Positions 27,201 to 40,093 of a DNA stretch of 64,000 bases are shown here, piece by piece. This DNA comes from Lichenostomus cassidix. Taxonomy: Eukaryota > Chordata > Aves > Passeriformes > Meliphagidae. Location of the stretch: positions 46,498,077-46,562,076 of the forward strand of contig CM039211.1 in NCBI GenBank assembly GCA_008360975.2, read 5' to 3'. How positions within the stretch are numbered: position 1 is the first letter of the stretch; each line of letters starts with the position of its first letter. The notes under the pieces are model-generated. The model was given only the letters and a program-made list of their open reading frames with translations. It searched no databases and had not been told where the DNA came from. A program made the position numbers and the translations under genes.

Positions 27201-29672
27201 GGTAGCTAAAATAGGGCTAAAGCCTCTTTGATCTGGTAAGACAAGTTTGGGGAACAGTAGTAATATGACTTCTTAGATCAGGAGGGATAACCAGAAAAAA
27301 GATTAAGATCTTACATGACCAAAAGCTTTGGGTCTGGCTGTTCATTGTTACATTTTGTTGATTGCTAGACTGCTTAGATTTTGTATCCTTTTTAAGAATG
27401 ACAGGTACCATTTTTTCTAATCTGGAGGCGCTATATTTGGGGAATCCATCCTGCAGTGTGGCGTTTTCTCCGTAGGGACTCTTTGGAGAGAGTGCACCAA
27501 CCTGCTTATATTTCCAGAGGTGACTGAAACACAGATGTAGAGACACTCTCAATCAATTTAACCCAAGGCAATGCATTTAACTTGTAATTGAGAGAAAAAT
27601 AATATATTTATTTGTGTCAAACAGTGATTTAACAAAATTTCATAGTAAATGTGACAGTGGTTTAATCAGATTTGATGGCACGGATCTGTTGATTGTGTGC
27701 TGCATGAAGAACAGACTCAGGCAGAACTATTGGAGACCCTGCTGTTGAGTCATGACGTTCAGAAAGGATCCTGTTGCTTTCTAAACTTCTTTCATGAGAG
27801 GAGCTCACATGCAGCTGGATCCAGACTTAGTCCCAGACTTGGTCAATGGTTCATGTCTAAATGATTTCATGGGCACAATCAATCCTTTCTATCACTTAGG
27901 AAAGATTTCAAAGTTCAGGATCCTCCTGATCACTTACCATGGATCTGTTACAGCAAGGAATCTCAGCCTTTGAGAGGTGTCCCAGTCAAGGGGAGATCCT
28001 GGCTGCAGGCTGCTGTCCCACGGGAGAGATCAATGGGCCCTGGCTGTCCTTTGTTCATGGGGGAGGATGGTTGACTTGCACCACCTGCATTTGGCATGTG
28101 CTCAACCAGCCCTTGCCTGTTGAACAAGAATTACAGCCCTTTGCTTCTCAGATCTGCTGTTTGTACTGAGGAGTGCAGAGAAGAGGTTTAAGGAAGTGTT
28201 GAGGAGTGGGTGGCACAGTTCCATGAATAAACTGAAATAGTGACAGAAACTTACAAATTCTCATTTTAGCATCAATTCCAGACATATTAGGATGTTCAAG
28301 TGAAGCTTGTTCATATTTAAGATATAATAGAGACAGCACTCATGCTGAGCAATTGCTGACACTCTATTGCTTTTAACGAGATTCAGGGTGTTGAATATTT
28401 CTTTATTAAACATAGCCATGTAATAAACACTTGGGTATAAGTCTGATCAACTATTAAGGGTTTCCCATAAATGACAAATTCCCTTAATCTCCTCAGCTGC
28501 TAAGAACACTGCAGAATCAAGGATTTTCCTGTCTGACTTTTCATGGGTGTGTAACTGGAATAATAACTAATAATTACCTGTCTTGCAAGGGTGTTGTGGA
28601 GATCACCTAGTTAGTAATTGTAGAACACTTTTAATGTGCAAAGTGTCATGAGATAATTATGACCGTATTAGAATCTTCTGTGTAGGTTCTTGTTTATTAA
28701 ATTTCTGTAATACAGTTAGATTCTTTGTCTGCTTCTACGTGTGAGTGAAAGTGCAGGAGAAGTGCAGCGCTCTGTGAATGAAAGTTCAGGAATAAAAACA
28801 GATCAAGGTCTTGGGTTTTTTTTAAATGGCTATGTCGATTCTATCACTGGCATAGTCAGCAGGCAAGAACTAGCCAGACGATACTAAGCAGAGCTTCAAA
28901 GAATGATAGTAGCCCTGGAGATTTTGCAGCTAATCACAGATGATTAATGGGGAAGTTACTTTAAAAAACCAACTACCTTTCCTTTTTGGTTGCTAATTAT
29001 TCATGAAAGACTAAGAACAAGAGTACACTGAAGCAGGACAACACATTTTTAAGCACTACAATAAAAGAAAAATTGATCACCTAGTTAGTATGCAAGCAGC
29101 TAAGTACAGCAGGGTCAGCTTTGCTAATTTGAGAGTCAGATGGGGAGTTTAGCAAAGCCTCTTAGTGCCAAGTGGCTTATTTCAGAGTTTCAATTAAAGA
29201 TGAACTGAACAGGTTTGCACATATCCATGTATGTCTATGATGGGATGTTTGCCCACTGACCTTGTTACCAACAGGAAACTGCACTAGGCCAGCAGGTATA
29301 ACATCAAAATTTGATTTTTTTTTTCTTTTTTTTAAAGACATGGATGGATGATTTCTAGGCCTATAAAGAAGCAGTGTTTCCCAAATTATTTGCACCCCCA
29401 AACCAGAAATATACATAAACCTTTTTATTATTCCCACTTATCCCTTTCACATTCTTTAAGAGTGGATTATTCAATAGGATACAAAACCCAAAAGCGAAAA
29501 CCAGAACACAAAACTCAGTAAGTATTTAAAAGATCAGGTAAGCATTTAAACAATGACAGAAAGACAATAAGTAAAATCTTCCCCATTTTTGTCTCTTTGG
29601 AGTCCAATATCTTCAGGGCTAATATTTTGCATAGCTATTTTCACTCTACCTCAATTTATCAGATAGGCCAAG
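24201..29672. other. Unique AT-rich noncoding DNA
   Basis: No gene or recognisable transposon. Open frames such as 27217-27552 minus and 27939-28169 plus have no known domain and no supporting splice or start context. Confidence 0.55.
25364..25391. repeat. Perfect 13-bp inverted repeat, 2-nt centre
   Basis: Arm CAGATAATTATAC (25364-25376), centre CT, arm GTATAATTATCTG (25379-25391). AT-rich and nearly palindromic, so it could extrude as a cruciform. No element or gene is attached to it. Confidence 0.92.
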
Positions 29673-29937
29673 GTGGCTTTTTTTGTTGTTTTGTTTGGGT
29701 TTGGTTTGTTTTGGTTTTTTTTGGTTGGTTGGTTTTGCTGGTTGGTTGTTGGTTTCTCTGTTAGTTTGCTTTTGGTTTTGCTGGTTTTTTTGTTTGTTTG
29801 TTGTTTTTTTGTTTTTTGCTCGGTTGGTTGGGTGGTTGGGTTTTTTTGTGATTTTGTTTTGGTTTTTGGTGGGGTTTTTGGTTGCTTTTTAGTTTTTTGT
29901 TGTGGTGGTGGTGGCAGCTTGGGGTTTTATATCTGTT
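29673..29937. repeat. 265-bp T/G-rich strand-asymmetric tract
   Basis: The plus strand is composed almost entirely of T and G (TTTGG, GGTTGGTTGG and TTTTGTTTG motifs), with only scattered C and A, ending with a GTGGTGGTGGTGG run near 29900. There is no fixed repeat unit. Apparent hydrophobic open frames across it (F/W/G/L-rich) are artefacts of the composition. Confidence 0.93.
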
Positions 29938-32900
29938 TCTTTATTTGTTTCATGTAAGAATACATAGATCATAAAATCCTGGTTTTGCTTTATGTGGATG
30001 ATTTCCTATATGAGTAGTCCCTAGGCTTCCAAGTTCCTCACTGAGGCAGAGATACAGTGGTTGCCTCAATGGGCTTTTAATCCTGTATTTATCACAACAT
30101 AAACAAGGGCCACGTCCATAAGAGCAAAGAAAAATAATAAAAGTACCTAGCTACACTGTATTCTTAATTCTTCTACCTGGGTCTGGAAACAAAGTTAGTT
30201 TTATTGATTTATAGAAGAAATATCAATCATATTTCTGTATCAAAGCTGCAATTCCTTCAGGGAAAATAATGTAATTTAGCTATGTAAAGAAAACCTACCT
30301 AGTTTTATGTTCTATGAAAGTAACAGGGTATTGACTAGGTCTCCTGTCATTTTAATTGAAGGAATAAAATTTGAGGTAGAAACTAAAAAAAAGGGAGTTA
30401 TTTCATAGGAAGAGTTTTGAGAATTTCTCTGTATATGTTCTTCTAAAGTCAAAGAAATAAAAAATAACTGAAGGAACAAAGGGGCTCTGGTGAAAATGGC
30501 CTCTGCTGTTCAGGGAGAAAGTAGCAGGACTGAGGATAAAGGAATCATTCTTTGACTGATGCTGGTTTAGCCACTGCAAAGCAGTGAGCAAAGAGTGGCA
30601 TATTTCTGCTCCAAAAGCAAAAGCCTCTCTCAGCCTATCTGCAGTGCTGCAGCAGATATATGAGAGTTCACAAAGACCTGATTTTCTCAGACTTCACACA
30701 GGAGTGGCAGATCCCATCTATCACCATACCACAAAGCTGCAGACCCCAGATGAGACAAGAAAGGTTACAGTTTGAAAATACATCCCAGACCATTGTCCTT
30801 TCCTTTCCCTGTCCTTCACTTCGTGAAGGGAAAACACCAAGGCTGTAAGCTACCACAAAAACTACAAGAGGGAAAGCATTTTCAGCAGTCCTTTGCTCCC
30901 AATCCCAGATCAATCACTCTGCCTCTTAGCTGAGCAAAAGGGCATCAAAATTAGATTTGAGTGTGACGAAGGTTTAGAGGGAAAGAGAAGGTTCCTTAAG
31001 CAATTGAGCCTATTAGAAATATAACCAAAGAAAATGCACATGGGTAAATATGTCTGCCTCTTTATTTGTCAGTGTTCCTACTTCCCAGACCATAGCAAAT
31101 GGGGTTACTCTAAGGCCCTCTGGTAACTGCAAGAAGATACCTGCAGTGGATTGAGTGAGTTGCTATTTAACTGTGGAATTTAGCACTGCAGTTGATATTA
31201 CATTTTAGAGGCATTAGAAAAGCTTTTGCTGTAAGAAAATAATAATAATAATAATAGCACACTTATGGTGGAAAAACACAGCTGTAATTCTGATCTCAGT
31301 GAACCAGAAGTAATTGTCATTGTCCCACTCTGAAAATATATGATTTAATGGAAATAAAATCTAATGTTGCAGTTTCACCACTCCTGTTCTTGTTCCTTTC
31401 TGCCATGTAAGTGATGCAGTAGACTGACCAAAAAGGCCTGCCTGGCTCTATAAACACACCATTCACCTCCACTAGTCAGCTTCCTGGAATAGCTAGTTAA
31501 TGCTCTCATCAGCATGGATTGCCCGTAATTACAAGGAAGCACACATGGGATGTCTGTGCAAGAGATGCTCATTCCTAGTTTGAATTTGTCACATTGTTTA
31601 CAGCTTAGGAGGTGATTTTGACTTAAAAATCCTAACAAAAAATCCCAAACAAACCTACACTCCTTTGCAACTCTAATATGTTATACCACTCTGAGATGAA
31701 ATCAGAATACTCTTTACCACTCAGTATTGTTGGATTTCTTCTATGAAAGAAAAGAAAGTAGAATCAGTTAAAGCCCACAGATCTGTAAAGACTTTTTTCT
31801 TGATCTCAGAACATAACAAATTTATCTAGCTCTCCAGTTAAGGGCTTTTCCTTTAACTGTTGAAAAACTTAAAGGAAATATTACAGATGTAATGTATCCA
31901 TGTACACATTAGCCACAACAACTGAGAATCTGTTGGATATATGAGTAGAAAATTAACCCAGGTGGGGAGTCTTTTGTTGATCTTTAATTGGAATATTTTG
32001 CTGTTTTGTGAAGCCAAAGAGCATATCAACCTTTCTGTGCACTAAATAAACTTTTATAGACTAAGTCTGTTTTAAGGTTGCAGAGGAACCAGGAAGATAC
32101 TAAATCATCAGAGAGATGAAAGATTCTGTGTCTCAAGACTGTCATTTCCTTTTTGCTACTGCACTTCATGTACTTCTTGATCCTTTTGCTTGAGCATTAT
32201 TACTGACATAAAGATGTGGAACAATAGAAAATTAGATTCCCATAGAGTTTAAATAATGGTTCTCATTAAAAACTTTCAAGTAGATGCTCCTGTAAGGACT
32301 TTGTATTGCATGAGCACTTTTCATTGCATGAAAAGAAAAGATAAAGTAGATATGTAATTGCAATTTGCCACATGTGAATGATACAATGTAGTTCAGTACT
32401 GTAGGCTGGTGTCTCTTGTCCTTACTCATTCTTGTTCTTGTATTAACCTAGTCTTGACCTTCTTTATAACTGAATAATATTAGGAGAGTCTATAATTAAA
32501 GTTATTATTTTCTTGCCAGGACTATATAAACAAAATTGCATTGTTGGCATGCACTTCCACCTGACACAGTGCAAAATCTGTTTTGTGATCCTGTTGTTCC
32601 CAGGCCTCTCAATAGTGTGCCTCCTGTTCCTTCTCTTGAGGCAAAAGGAGAAAGGAGAACCACAAGAGACGGTACATATCTTTGTCAGAAAAACATGCTC
32701 CTCCAGCAACCTATCTCTCTAAATCTGAGGCAACCATCTCCCCCTTGGAAACAACTACCTTCAAAGGTTATAGTTTCAGCAACTTCTTATGTTCCTTTCA
32801 TCCTAGCATGAAAAATACACTCACCACACAACAGCTAAACTATTTTTGTTTTCCCCAATAAACCAAAGTATTTTCTAAGTTATCCTCAAAGCAAGCCCTT

Positions 32901-34896
32901 TCAGGTCCTAAATTAAATATTGGAGTCACGTGGGCAACAGCACAGTGAATGAGTGATCTTTGCTCTTGCACTTGTTTCCATCACACCACAGTGCCAAAAC
33001 ATTAACAAGCAATTTAATGGTATTCCATTTGTACATTTTCCTGCCATTATTAACTTAATGCCACTTACCGACCATGGTCATGCTTTAGTGGCTGAAGGAC
33101 AAAAGGTACAGTGATGGCCAGAGTGCTTTTAATTTTGACACTATTTTTTTTCTCAATAAGCACCATTTGGCCAAATCAGGTTTCCTAAACTAGCCATGAA
33201 AACTGAAGTGGAGGCACGTCTTTAATTTGCCCAATATTCATGAGTTCTAAACGGTTTAGAAACCCCTCCACAATAAAAGGAAAGAACAACTCTTCAACAG
33301 TTCTAAAAACCACACAAATTTCTACATTTAGACACCTTACTGCAGGCATGAAAGTGGATCTTTTTCCTGGATTTTGGCTCAAACTCCAAAAGCAATACTT
33401 AGATGTAAAGTTATGTGTATTAAATAGATGCTTGGGGATTTACAGCAAATAACAGCAGGATTTGTGAGTTGCACTCCATTTCCTCTCACTTGCCTTTGAA
33501 AATAAAGTTTACCTCTATATTTGTGATTGCAAAATTCCAATTTCATCTGGGCTAGCTGGCTACATTTCTCATTTCCTGTTACCCCACGTCTGATTGTTGG
33601 AAGGATTGTTGTGCTTGCTGAAGAAAACAAGCCTTTTGTGTTCCAGCAGCACTGAAGGATATGTTTTCAAACAGAAGTTATCTCGTTATTCACATATTAT
33701 TTTTCCCACAGACTAGCATCACAATTCTTGATGTTCTTACATTTTGATGATCAGAAATGTGTGCTACTTTTGAGTGCCAATAAGTAAACATGTGAATTAA
33801 GTACTCTTCAGTCTCGGGTCTAGATGAAAAGAAAAAGTATAAGGGATTGCAGCCATTTTTCCCCAATGCATTCTGCTAAGCTTGTCTTTTTATTCTCTTT
33901 ATTAGAGCTCTGAACTCAAAATTTTGAACCAGGCACAAGAGACAGTCTACTGAAAGAGAGGCTCTTTTCCTTTTTATTCTATTGAAGTTAGCTCTTGAGA
34001 ACTTTCTTTCTATTTAGTTTGGTAAGCTATTGCAACTGCAAACTCAAAAGCAAACCAGAAAACATGAATTCTACGTGGATAACTTGTGTTATGTTGGAAC
34101 ATGATGACTGCTTGGCATTTGAAATGTCAGCAGGATAACCTTCCTGAGAAAGGCTTTCATAATTTGGCCTTGACTATGTTTTTGATATGGATGCTATACT
34201 CAGCAGAAAATATCGTCATACTTAATCTTGTGTCACACTTCAGAGTCAAATGACCTTTTAATTCATCACTTATTTCTCACATAGGAGCTGGGAAGGTATA
34301 AGTTTAACAGGCAGGCTTAACAATTAATCCAAATTAAAGAGATTAATGTTGGTTAGTGCTACACATAAGTGTAGTAAATGCACAGTTGATAAGACAACTG
34401 TATAAAAGTTCCATTAATGCTTTGGTCTGACTTGTGCTAGACTGCTACTAGAACACAATATCTATTCATATAGAAAAACAACAAGCAGAAGATGTTAATT
34501 ACAAATACAACTTTGTATAAGGGGTGAAAATTTACAGTGAAGCTGTCGGAGCAAGATTTTCAGAGGTATTTAAGTCTAAGAGTGCTAAAAAAGAAGCAGC
34601 AAACTAAATTTCTGGTCTGCAATTCACCACCCCTGAGAGTGATTCCTGCTAATGGGGATCCACTTGTCTAAGTCATCACATAAACTGATACAGACTAAGA
34701 AGAAACAAGTCACAAAGAAGGGCAAATATGAAAACAGTCACATGCAGTCTCCCTTGCATAAGAGAAATGAACAAGCTCTGTAATATGCTAAGTGACCCAG
34801 CAAAGGACATGGGATGGAGGTTCAAGCTAGAGGGTTACCCTCCCATAGGAAACTGCTTCCTTTTTCCAGCCTCAAATGCTTTTCATTCCCTCACAC
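29938..34896. other. Unique AT-rich noncoding DNA
   Basis: About 5 kb with no recognisable gene or transposon beyond a short (AAT)n run. Confidence 0.55.
31236..31256. repeat. (AAT)n microsatellite
   Basis: Short trinucleotide run of six AAT units between AAAAT and AGCAC. Confidence 0.9.
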
Positions 34897-35389
34897 TGTA
34901 ATGACCCAGTTATTAACAGATGCTTCTGCTCAAATTAAGGTGCAAATGAGACCATATGCCTAAGTCAATAGTACAGATTTTATTGAACATTAAATGTAGG
35001 TTGAAAGTAAATGAGATAGAGAAAAAGGCAGAAAGAAACAAGAAGAGGGTGGGTGGAGAACAAGAGAGTGAGAGAGAAACATATTAAGTAGAAAGATATC
35101 ACCAGCAGGCAGATCCTTGTGGCATCCTGCTGGTCGTTCTTCACCCTGGTCTTCTTGGTGGTGGGAGTCCCAGAGTCATTCTTCCACAGGACATGGATCC
35201 TGTTCCCATAACTTGAGGTGGCATGCATAAGCACTTGTTGCCTTGCCCACAGCTTGCCATGGTGGGAACTTTTATCCAGGTGCTAACTAAACATTCAGGT
35301 CTGTTTTTTAATTCCTGTTGTGGTGACTTTTGATATAAGAACTTCCTTCATTGGGACAGTGTTTTGACACTGCATTCTTTAAGCTCTCA
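34897..35389 (-). mobile_element. Probable solo LTR, minus strand
   Basis: Read on the minus strand, the block has LTR order. A TATA-like ATAAAAG (plus ~35269-35275) comes first, then a GC-richer transcribed part, then a pyrimidine-rich segment, then an AATAAA polyadenylation signal (plus 34978-34983). The limits given assume TG...CA ends and a CACAC flank on both sides (34892-34896 and 35390-35394). CACAC is low complexity, so the ends are uncertain. There is no internal retroviral sequence on either side. A small non-LTR transcript remnant is the alternative. Confidence 0.45.
34978..34983 (-). terminator. AATAAA polyadenylation signal (minus strand)
   Basis: AATAAA on the minus strand (plus TTTATT), about 290 bases downstream of the TATA-like box of the probable LTR. 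Assigned from position within the LTR-like block. Confidence 0.4.
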
Positions 35390-35394
35390 CACAC

Positions 35395-38300
35395 AGCCAC
35401 TTATCCTCTGTACCAAACAGATTTTCTTCCAGAAAAGAGGGAGTGCTTTTAGCTCCTCCCTCTCTCCTAAGAGAGTTTTATATCCTCTTTCAGACTTTAT
35501 TTTTGTCACTTAAAACAGACATATCTCTTTAATTTCCAGCCAAAACGGAGAAAATTCATTCTCTGGGTGTTTCTTATTTCTGTTGTTGGCATCTGTTGAA
35601 CTGTAAATGCATCTTTCTCAATTGGGGTTGAATAAAACAATATCCCACATGATAATGACAATGGGTCTTTGTAATGGCAAGCATGATTTAATTAATACCT
35701 TGCTATTTGTAATGGAAAACCCTCATCTGCTCTATGCTTACTTCATCTACATTGATTGTTCTAGAATCAGATGTTTCACTCTGATCTCCTCTCTGTCTTC
35801 TGGTTCCAGCTACTGAATCTATTTTTTTCCTTTAGAGCAAAAGCACAGTAAGGACTAAATGCCATTTTCATTGTATCACTGCATTTTGTTCTGACCCTGT
35901 TACTTTAGTTCTCAGGAGCATTCAATTTTTCCATAAGATATTTTTCTATTCAAGCTTTATTTAAATGCCTACTCAATTTCTGCCACCAGCAAACTCTGTT
36001 AGCACATGCCTACTCTTGGATTTATCCCACTGAAATATAAATGACAATATTTATGAAGTGGAAGAAGAATCAAGGAATTGAAATATGCTTAGCGAAAAGT
36101 GTCTGGAGTGTGATGAGCTTGCATGGAAATCTCAGCTGTGGAGACAAAGCCTCTCTGTAGCTGATGGATTTTTTTTCACTTAAAGAATGTCTGCCTAGGG
36201 ACTATATCCAAATGGGACAAGACTATTTTTATTTACTTTTCTTTTCTGTTTATTGGCTTTTTCAACAGCAGTTATTGCTAATATTGGAAAAATTGATACC
36301 CCCAGAACTTCAGGTCTTTTATCTTATATTGCCAATGTTATACACAGAGAACAGTCAATAGATAGCGAGGGATGGGGTGGAGGAATGCAACAGAATTTTT
36401 TTATATTTTTTGCTTATTTTCAGATTTGTTGTTTGACATTTGGGATTTTTTAAATAAATTCTCCTCCTAGACTCCTTTTTCATTTCTCTAAAATTTATGC
36501 TGCTGGATATGTACACTTGGTTTTGCTTTTTTTTTTGGTTTCTAGATCTTTGGGTCTTAACCAAGTTAATTTTTATTCATATGGTTTGATAATTTTGCAA
36601 CCTTGACTCACTTCGGTGAGCTCTCATACATACAAGTAATTCCAAGGCAAAATGATTGCTCAGACAGGCTTATGACATGGTAAATACAGAGTGGAAAGAA
36701 AGGTAATTTTGAAATCCTGAATATGGTCTAGGGTGAACATTTTATTACAATGATATAATTTGGCTTTCATGTGGGACAGGGGGCATTTTGCCTTGATGTG
36801 AATTTCTTTTTATTAAACACATATTATTTGTCCTATAATATTCTGTGTACAAGTGAGAGCATTTTAACAGACTTGGGAAGGCAGCTAGAATTACTATACT
36901 TTCTTAATTCAAATTATATTTAGATAATGTATACTGACTGGGGCTTAAAGCAAAGCCTAAACAGTCTTTTTACTAAAAACTAAACAGTATTGCTTCTGTT
37001 TTAGGTAAATTCTTAATATATGAGTGGTCCTATTAAATTTTCAGTCACATCTACACCTTGGAAAGTTTCCTTTATTTTATAGTGTTCCAACATGTCAGTA
37101 GTGATTAAGACACAAACATTGCACCTGTCAGTTAGGTTTCTTTTCTCCTTTTGACTTGCTTTTCAGGATCAAGTTGGTTTTTCTGCCATTATTGTCTATT
37201 ACAGTAGAAGTGATTAAATGAGCCAAAAGGAGGGGACGATCATTTCTTCATGAGCTCTAATGCAGACACGAGCAACAGGATCTGAGGAAGAGTTTTTAAG
37301 TAGCACCTCAAAACCAAAAGATAGTGACTAGAAATCTCCCAAATCCATTTTAACCAGATGGAGAATTTGCATGAGCTTTTCTGCTCCATGGAGAAAGGAG
37401 GATTTCAAAAGGATTTGAAGGAAAATTCCCCTTTAAAACTGAAGGCCAAGCATATCCATTAGTCAATCCAGTGATGAGCTTGAGAAGGTGTTTCATGCTT
37501 CACCTTTTTCAAAGGACCTAGTTTATGCTCACAAGGCAAATATTTCACTCTGTCAACTTATTTCAGGTTCAAATAACTGAACTCTATATTGCTTTTAGAC
37601 CCCTTCCTGGGGAATGTCCAGTCACATAGGCTAAAAAGAAAGGAGCAAGCAGTGAATGTTCTTCCATTGCTGAAAAATCATCAAACTGTAGATTTTTTTT
37701 AAGAATGAAATTTTAAAAAAAATTTCAATGGGCATCAACTCATCAAATTTTCTTCTCCTAAAATCTGATCGTTAGATCTCTGTTCCAGTCCTTCTCAGAC
37801 TGCACTGAGTAGAGTAATGAGTCCTGTCTACAGCAATCAAAACTCTAAATACCTACTTTAATTATCTAAAATATACTTATGGATTTCCTCGATACTTCAG
37901 TGTTGAAGCTATAACACTGTTATTAAACTGCACTTGCAAGAGAATCAGCTTTTTCAAGAGAAACCCATATAAGACCGTATATGGGTTGGCCTTAAGCATC
38001 AAGGCTTCTTCTCAGATATCTCTGCACCAAAATCCTGGACTAGTTAAGAAATATTTATGCTGTGTTCAGGCCACAGGAGTCTGAAATATTTCTACAGGGA
38101 AGGGTAAGGTGTCTTAAATGCAGACTACCTTTCTTCTTCTTTCAAATACAAAATATGTTGGGGAGGAAGATGTAGTGAGACAGAAACTTTCTATCTGCTG
38201 CTTCAGCCTCAGGCTCCTTCATCAGCAATAGTTTTTCTCCAGGCCATAAGAGACAGAGGTATGGGGGGCTTTCTCAGTTTTGAAGAAATTATTAAGAAAA

Positions 38301-38619
38301 GCTTTCTTTATCCTTTTTTAGAAAGTAAAGGAACAGTTACAATCCTGGAACTACTCTATAATTTATAGCATTTGGAATCAGGTTCAGTTTCATTCTTAAG
38401 CTCCACTTTACCCAAAGATGGCCTTTATATCTTTTGCAGATAAGTAGAATTCAATTTTTTGTATCACTATCCCTGGTTTGACATTCATCTGTTTTGCCAG
38501 AGCAATCTTTGTTAGTGATATCAAGGAAAGCAAGATGTTACTTGCTCTCAGTAAAATGTTGCTTATGTCAGTCTATCTTTTTTCATAAGTCAGGGTAACA
38601 GCATCATTAGAAAACTTTG
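35395..38619. other. Unique AT-rich noncoding DNA
   Basis: No gene or recognisable transposon. The short frames seen are not supported by any domain. Confidence 0.55.
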
Positions 38620-39202
38620 TGTGCTAATTTGAGCTGGGATAGAGTTAATTCTCTTCACAGTAGCTAGTGCGGGGCTGTGTTTTGTGTTTCTGATGACAGT
38701 TGATAGTATAGAGATGGATTTGTTATTGCTGAGAAGTGCTTGCAAAGCATCAAGGCCTTTTCTACTTTTTGTTCTACCCTGCCACCAAGGATGCAGAGGG
38801 TGCACAACAAGTTGAGAGGGGACACAGTAGGACAAGTGACCCCAATTGACCACAGGGGTATCCCAAACCATATGGCATCCTGCACAGCAAATAAAACTGG
38901 GAGAAGAAGAAGGAAGTGGAGAATATTTAGAGAGATGTTGCTTGTCTTCCCAAGTCACCTCTATGTGAGATGGAGCTCTGCTTTCCTGGGAATGTGTGAA
39001 CACCTGATGAGACTGGTGGAATGAATTCCTTGTTTTTCTTTGCTTCTGTGAGTGGCTTTTGCTTTACTTATTAAACTTTGTTTTGATGTCAACCCACAAG
39101 TTTTTAATGTTGACCCCAGCAATTCTCTCCCCCATCTTTCTGTGGAGGAGTGAGTGAGGGACTGCGTGGGGTTTAGTTGTTGGCTGATGTTAAAAAATGA
39201 CA
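38620..39202 (+). mobile_element. Solo LTR of an avian ERVL-type element
   Basis: Strong match in order and wording to the common avian ERVL-type LTR as I know it. It starts TGTGCTAATTTGAGCTGGGA, followed by AGTTAATTCTCTTCACAGTA. It has a GGTGCACAA patch, a degenerate TATA box (AATAAAAC near 38890), and an ATTAAA polyadenylation signal (39070-39075) followed by TCAACCCACAAG. The 3' part is CTCTCCCCCATCTTTCTGTG, then GTTAAAAAATGACA at the end. Length about 583 bp. No gag-pol lies on either side, so it is a solo LTR left by recombination. I see no intact target-site duplication (left CTTTG, right CTCAA), which fits an old copy. The 137-codon antisense frame inside it is chance. Confidence 0.88.
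39070..39075 (+). terminator. ATTAAA polyadenylation signal of the ERVL LTR
   Basis: ATTAAA within TACTTATTAAACTTTG, in the place where the R region of this LTR family ends. Confidence 0.6.
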
Positions 39203-39416
39203 CTCAATAATCTGAACTAGAGCTTGGGAATTCCTGAATAGAAGCCACACATGTGTTCTGTGCTAGTTTTCAAGTATGCTGAGAAAAGTTTTGGGGTTGA
39301 GGGCACACTTTTTTTTCCATTTTTCCCACTGTTATAATGTATTTGTAACCATCCTTTAATTAAAGGTTTCACTTTAGATTTATATGTATAATAATACAAA
39401 TATACAATATGTATAT

Positions 39417-39440
39417 AATACAAATATACATATTTGTATT
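39417..39440. repeat. Perfect 11-bp AT inverted repeat
   Basis: AATACAAATAT, centre AC, ATATTTGTATT. It sits in a 60-base AT-rich stretch with further ATAATACAAATATA copies, so it partly reflects local tandem repetition. Confidence 0.85.
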
Positions 39441-39530
39441 ATCAAGTTCAATAAACACAATTGTGTTTTCTTAGCATGGCTGTTTTTTAGGTTTTTGTAA
39501 AATATAAATAAATTTAAGCTGAATAATGTA

Positions 39531-39554
39531 CATACATACACACACACACACACA
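39531..39554. repeat. (CA)n microsatellite
   Basis: CATACATACA followed by seven CA units. Confidence 0.95.
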
Positions 39555-40030
39555 TTTAGCTTGGGACTTGAAGAGGGTTAAATGATGTTTGAAGAGTTTC
39601 TGTGTTTTGTGAAAAAAGGAGCAATGACATGGATGTAGAAATAGTGAGCCTAAGGACCAATGGCTTGCACTAGTGAAAAAGAAGATTATCAGAAAATAGG
39701 CCAGAATGAGGGTGATTCCTCTTCTTCAGGCTTTAAAGTTTCAGAGAAAGCTGAGGAGTTTTTAACCTATCAGGTTACTTTTGTCAGCTCAAGGATCCAA
39801 TTCATATTGCAACAATTGCTACTGATGATTTTCCATGGAAGAACTGGCAATGCTGGTTATAGAGTATTGAATTATTCTTCTTGCTTCAACCCAGGCTCTG
39901 AATTTCATGCATGTGTTAAGTTTTACTATTTTTCCAGGTACTGCATTAGTATGGTGGGCAGGCAGCTAGAGATAAGTTAAAGACCATTTTTCATTTCCTC
40001 CCTTTACGGAGGAAATGTTGGAGCGATAGC

Positions 40031-40093
40031 CTTTTTAGTCTCATTGTATGGGATCATAAAATATTGATTCACTACTGGTTTAAATGCACATTT
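40031..40093. repeat. Dispersed duplicate, left copy
   Basis: About 59 of 63 bases agree with 42290-42352, starting CTTTTTAGTCTCATTGTATG, in the same orientation 2.26 kb away. Similarity fades into gaps downstream. I do not recognise the family. Confidence 0.85.

Noticed and set aside
28602..29091. Exact 16-base direct repeat (GATCACCTAGTTAGTA) about 475 bases apart
   Set aside because: A 16-base match is expected with moderate probability by chance among all pairs in 64 kb, and the similarity stops at once on both sides.
29673..29957. 94-codon hydrophobic frame that looks like a membrane protein
   Set aside because: Pure consequence of the T/G-rich tract, which codes for F, W, G, L, V and C in any frame.
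36604..36619. CTCAC-TTCG-GTGAG mini-hairpin
   Set aside because: A 5-bp stem is common by chance; no poly-T or gene context to make it a terminator or RNA element.
38590..39003. 137-codon minus-strand frame
   Set aside because: Antisense to the ERVL-type solo LTR; an open frame only by chance.
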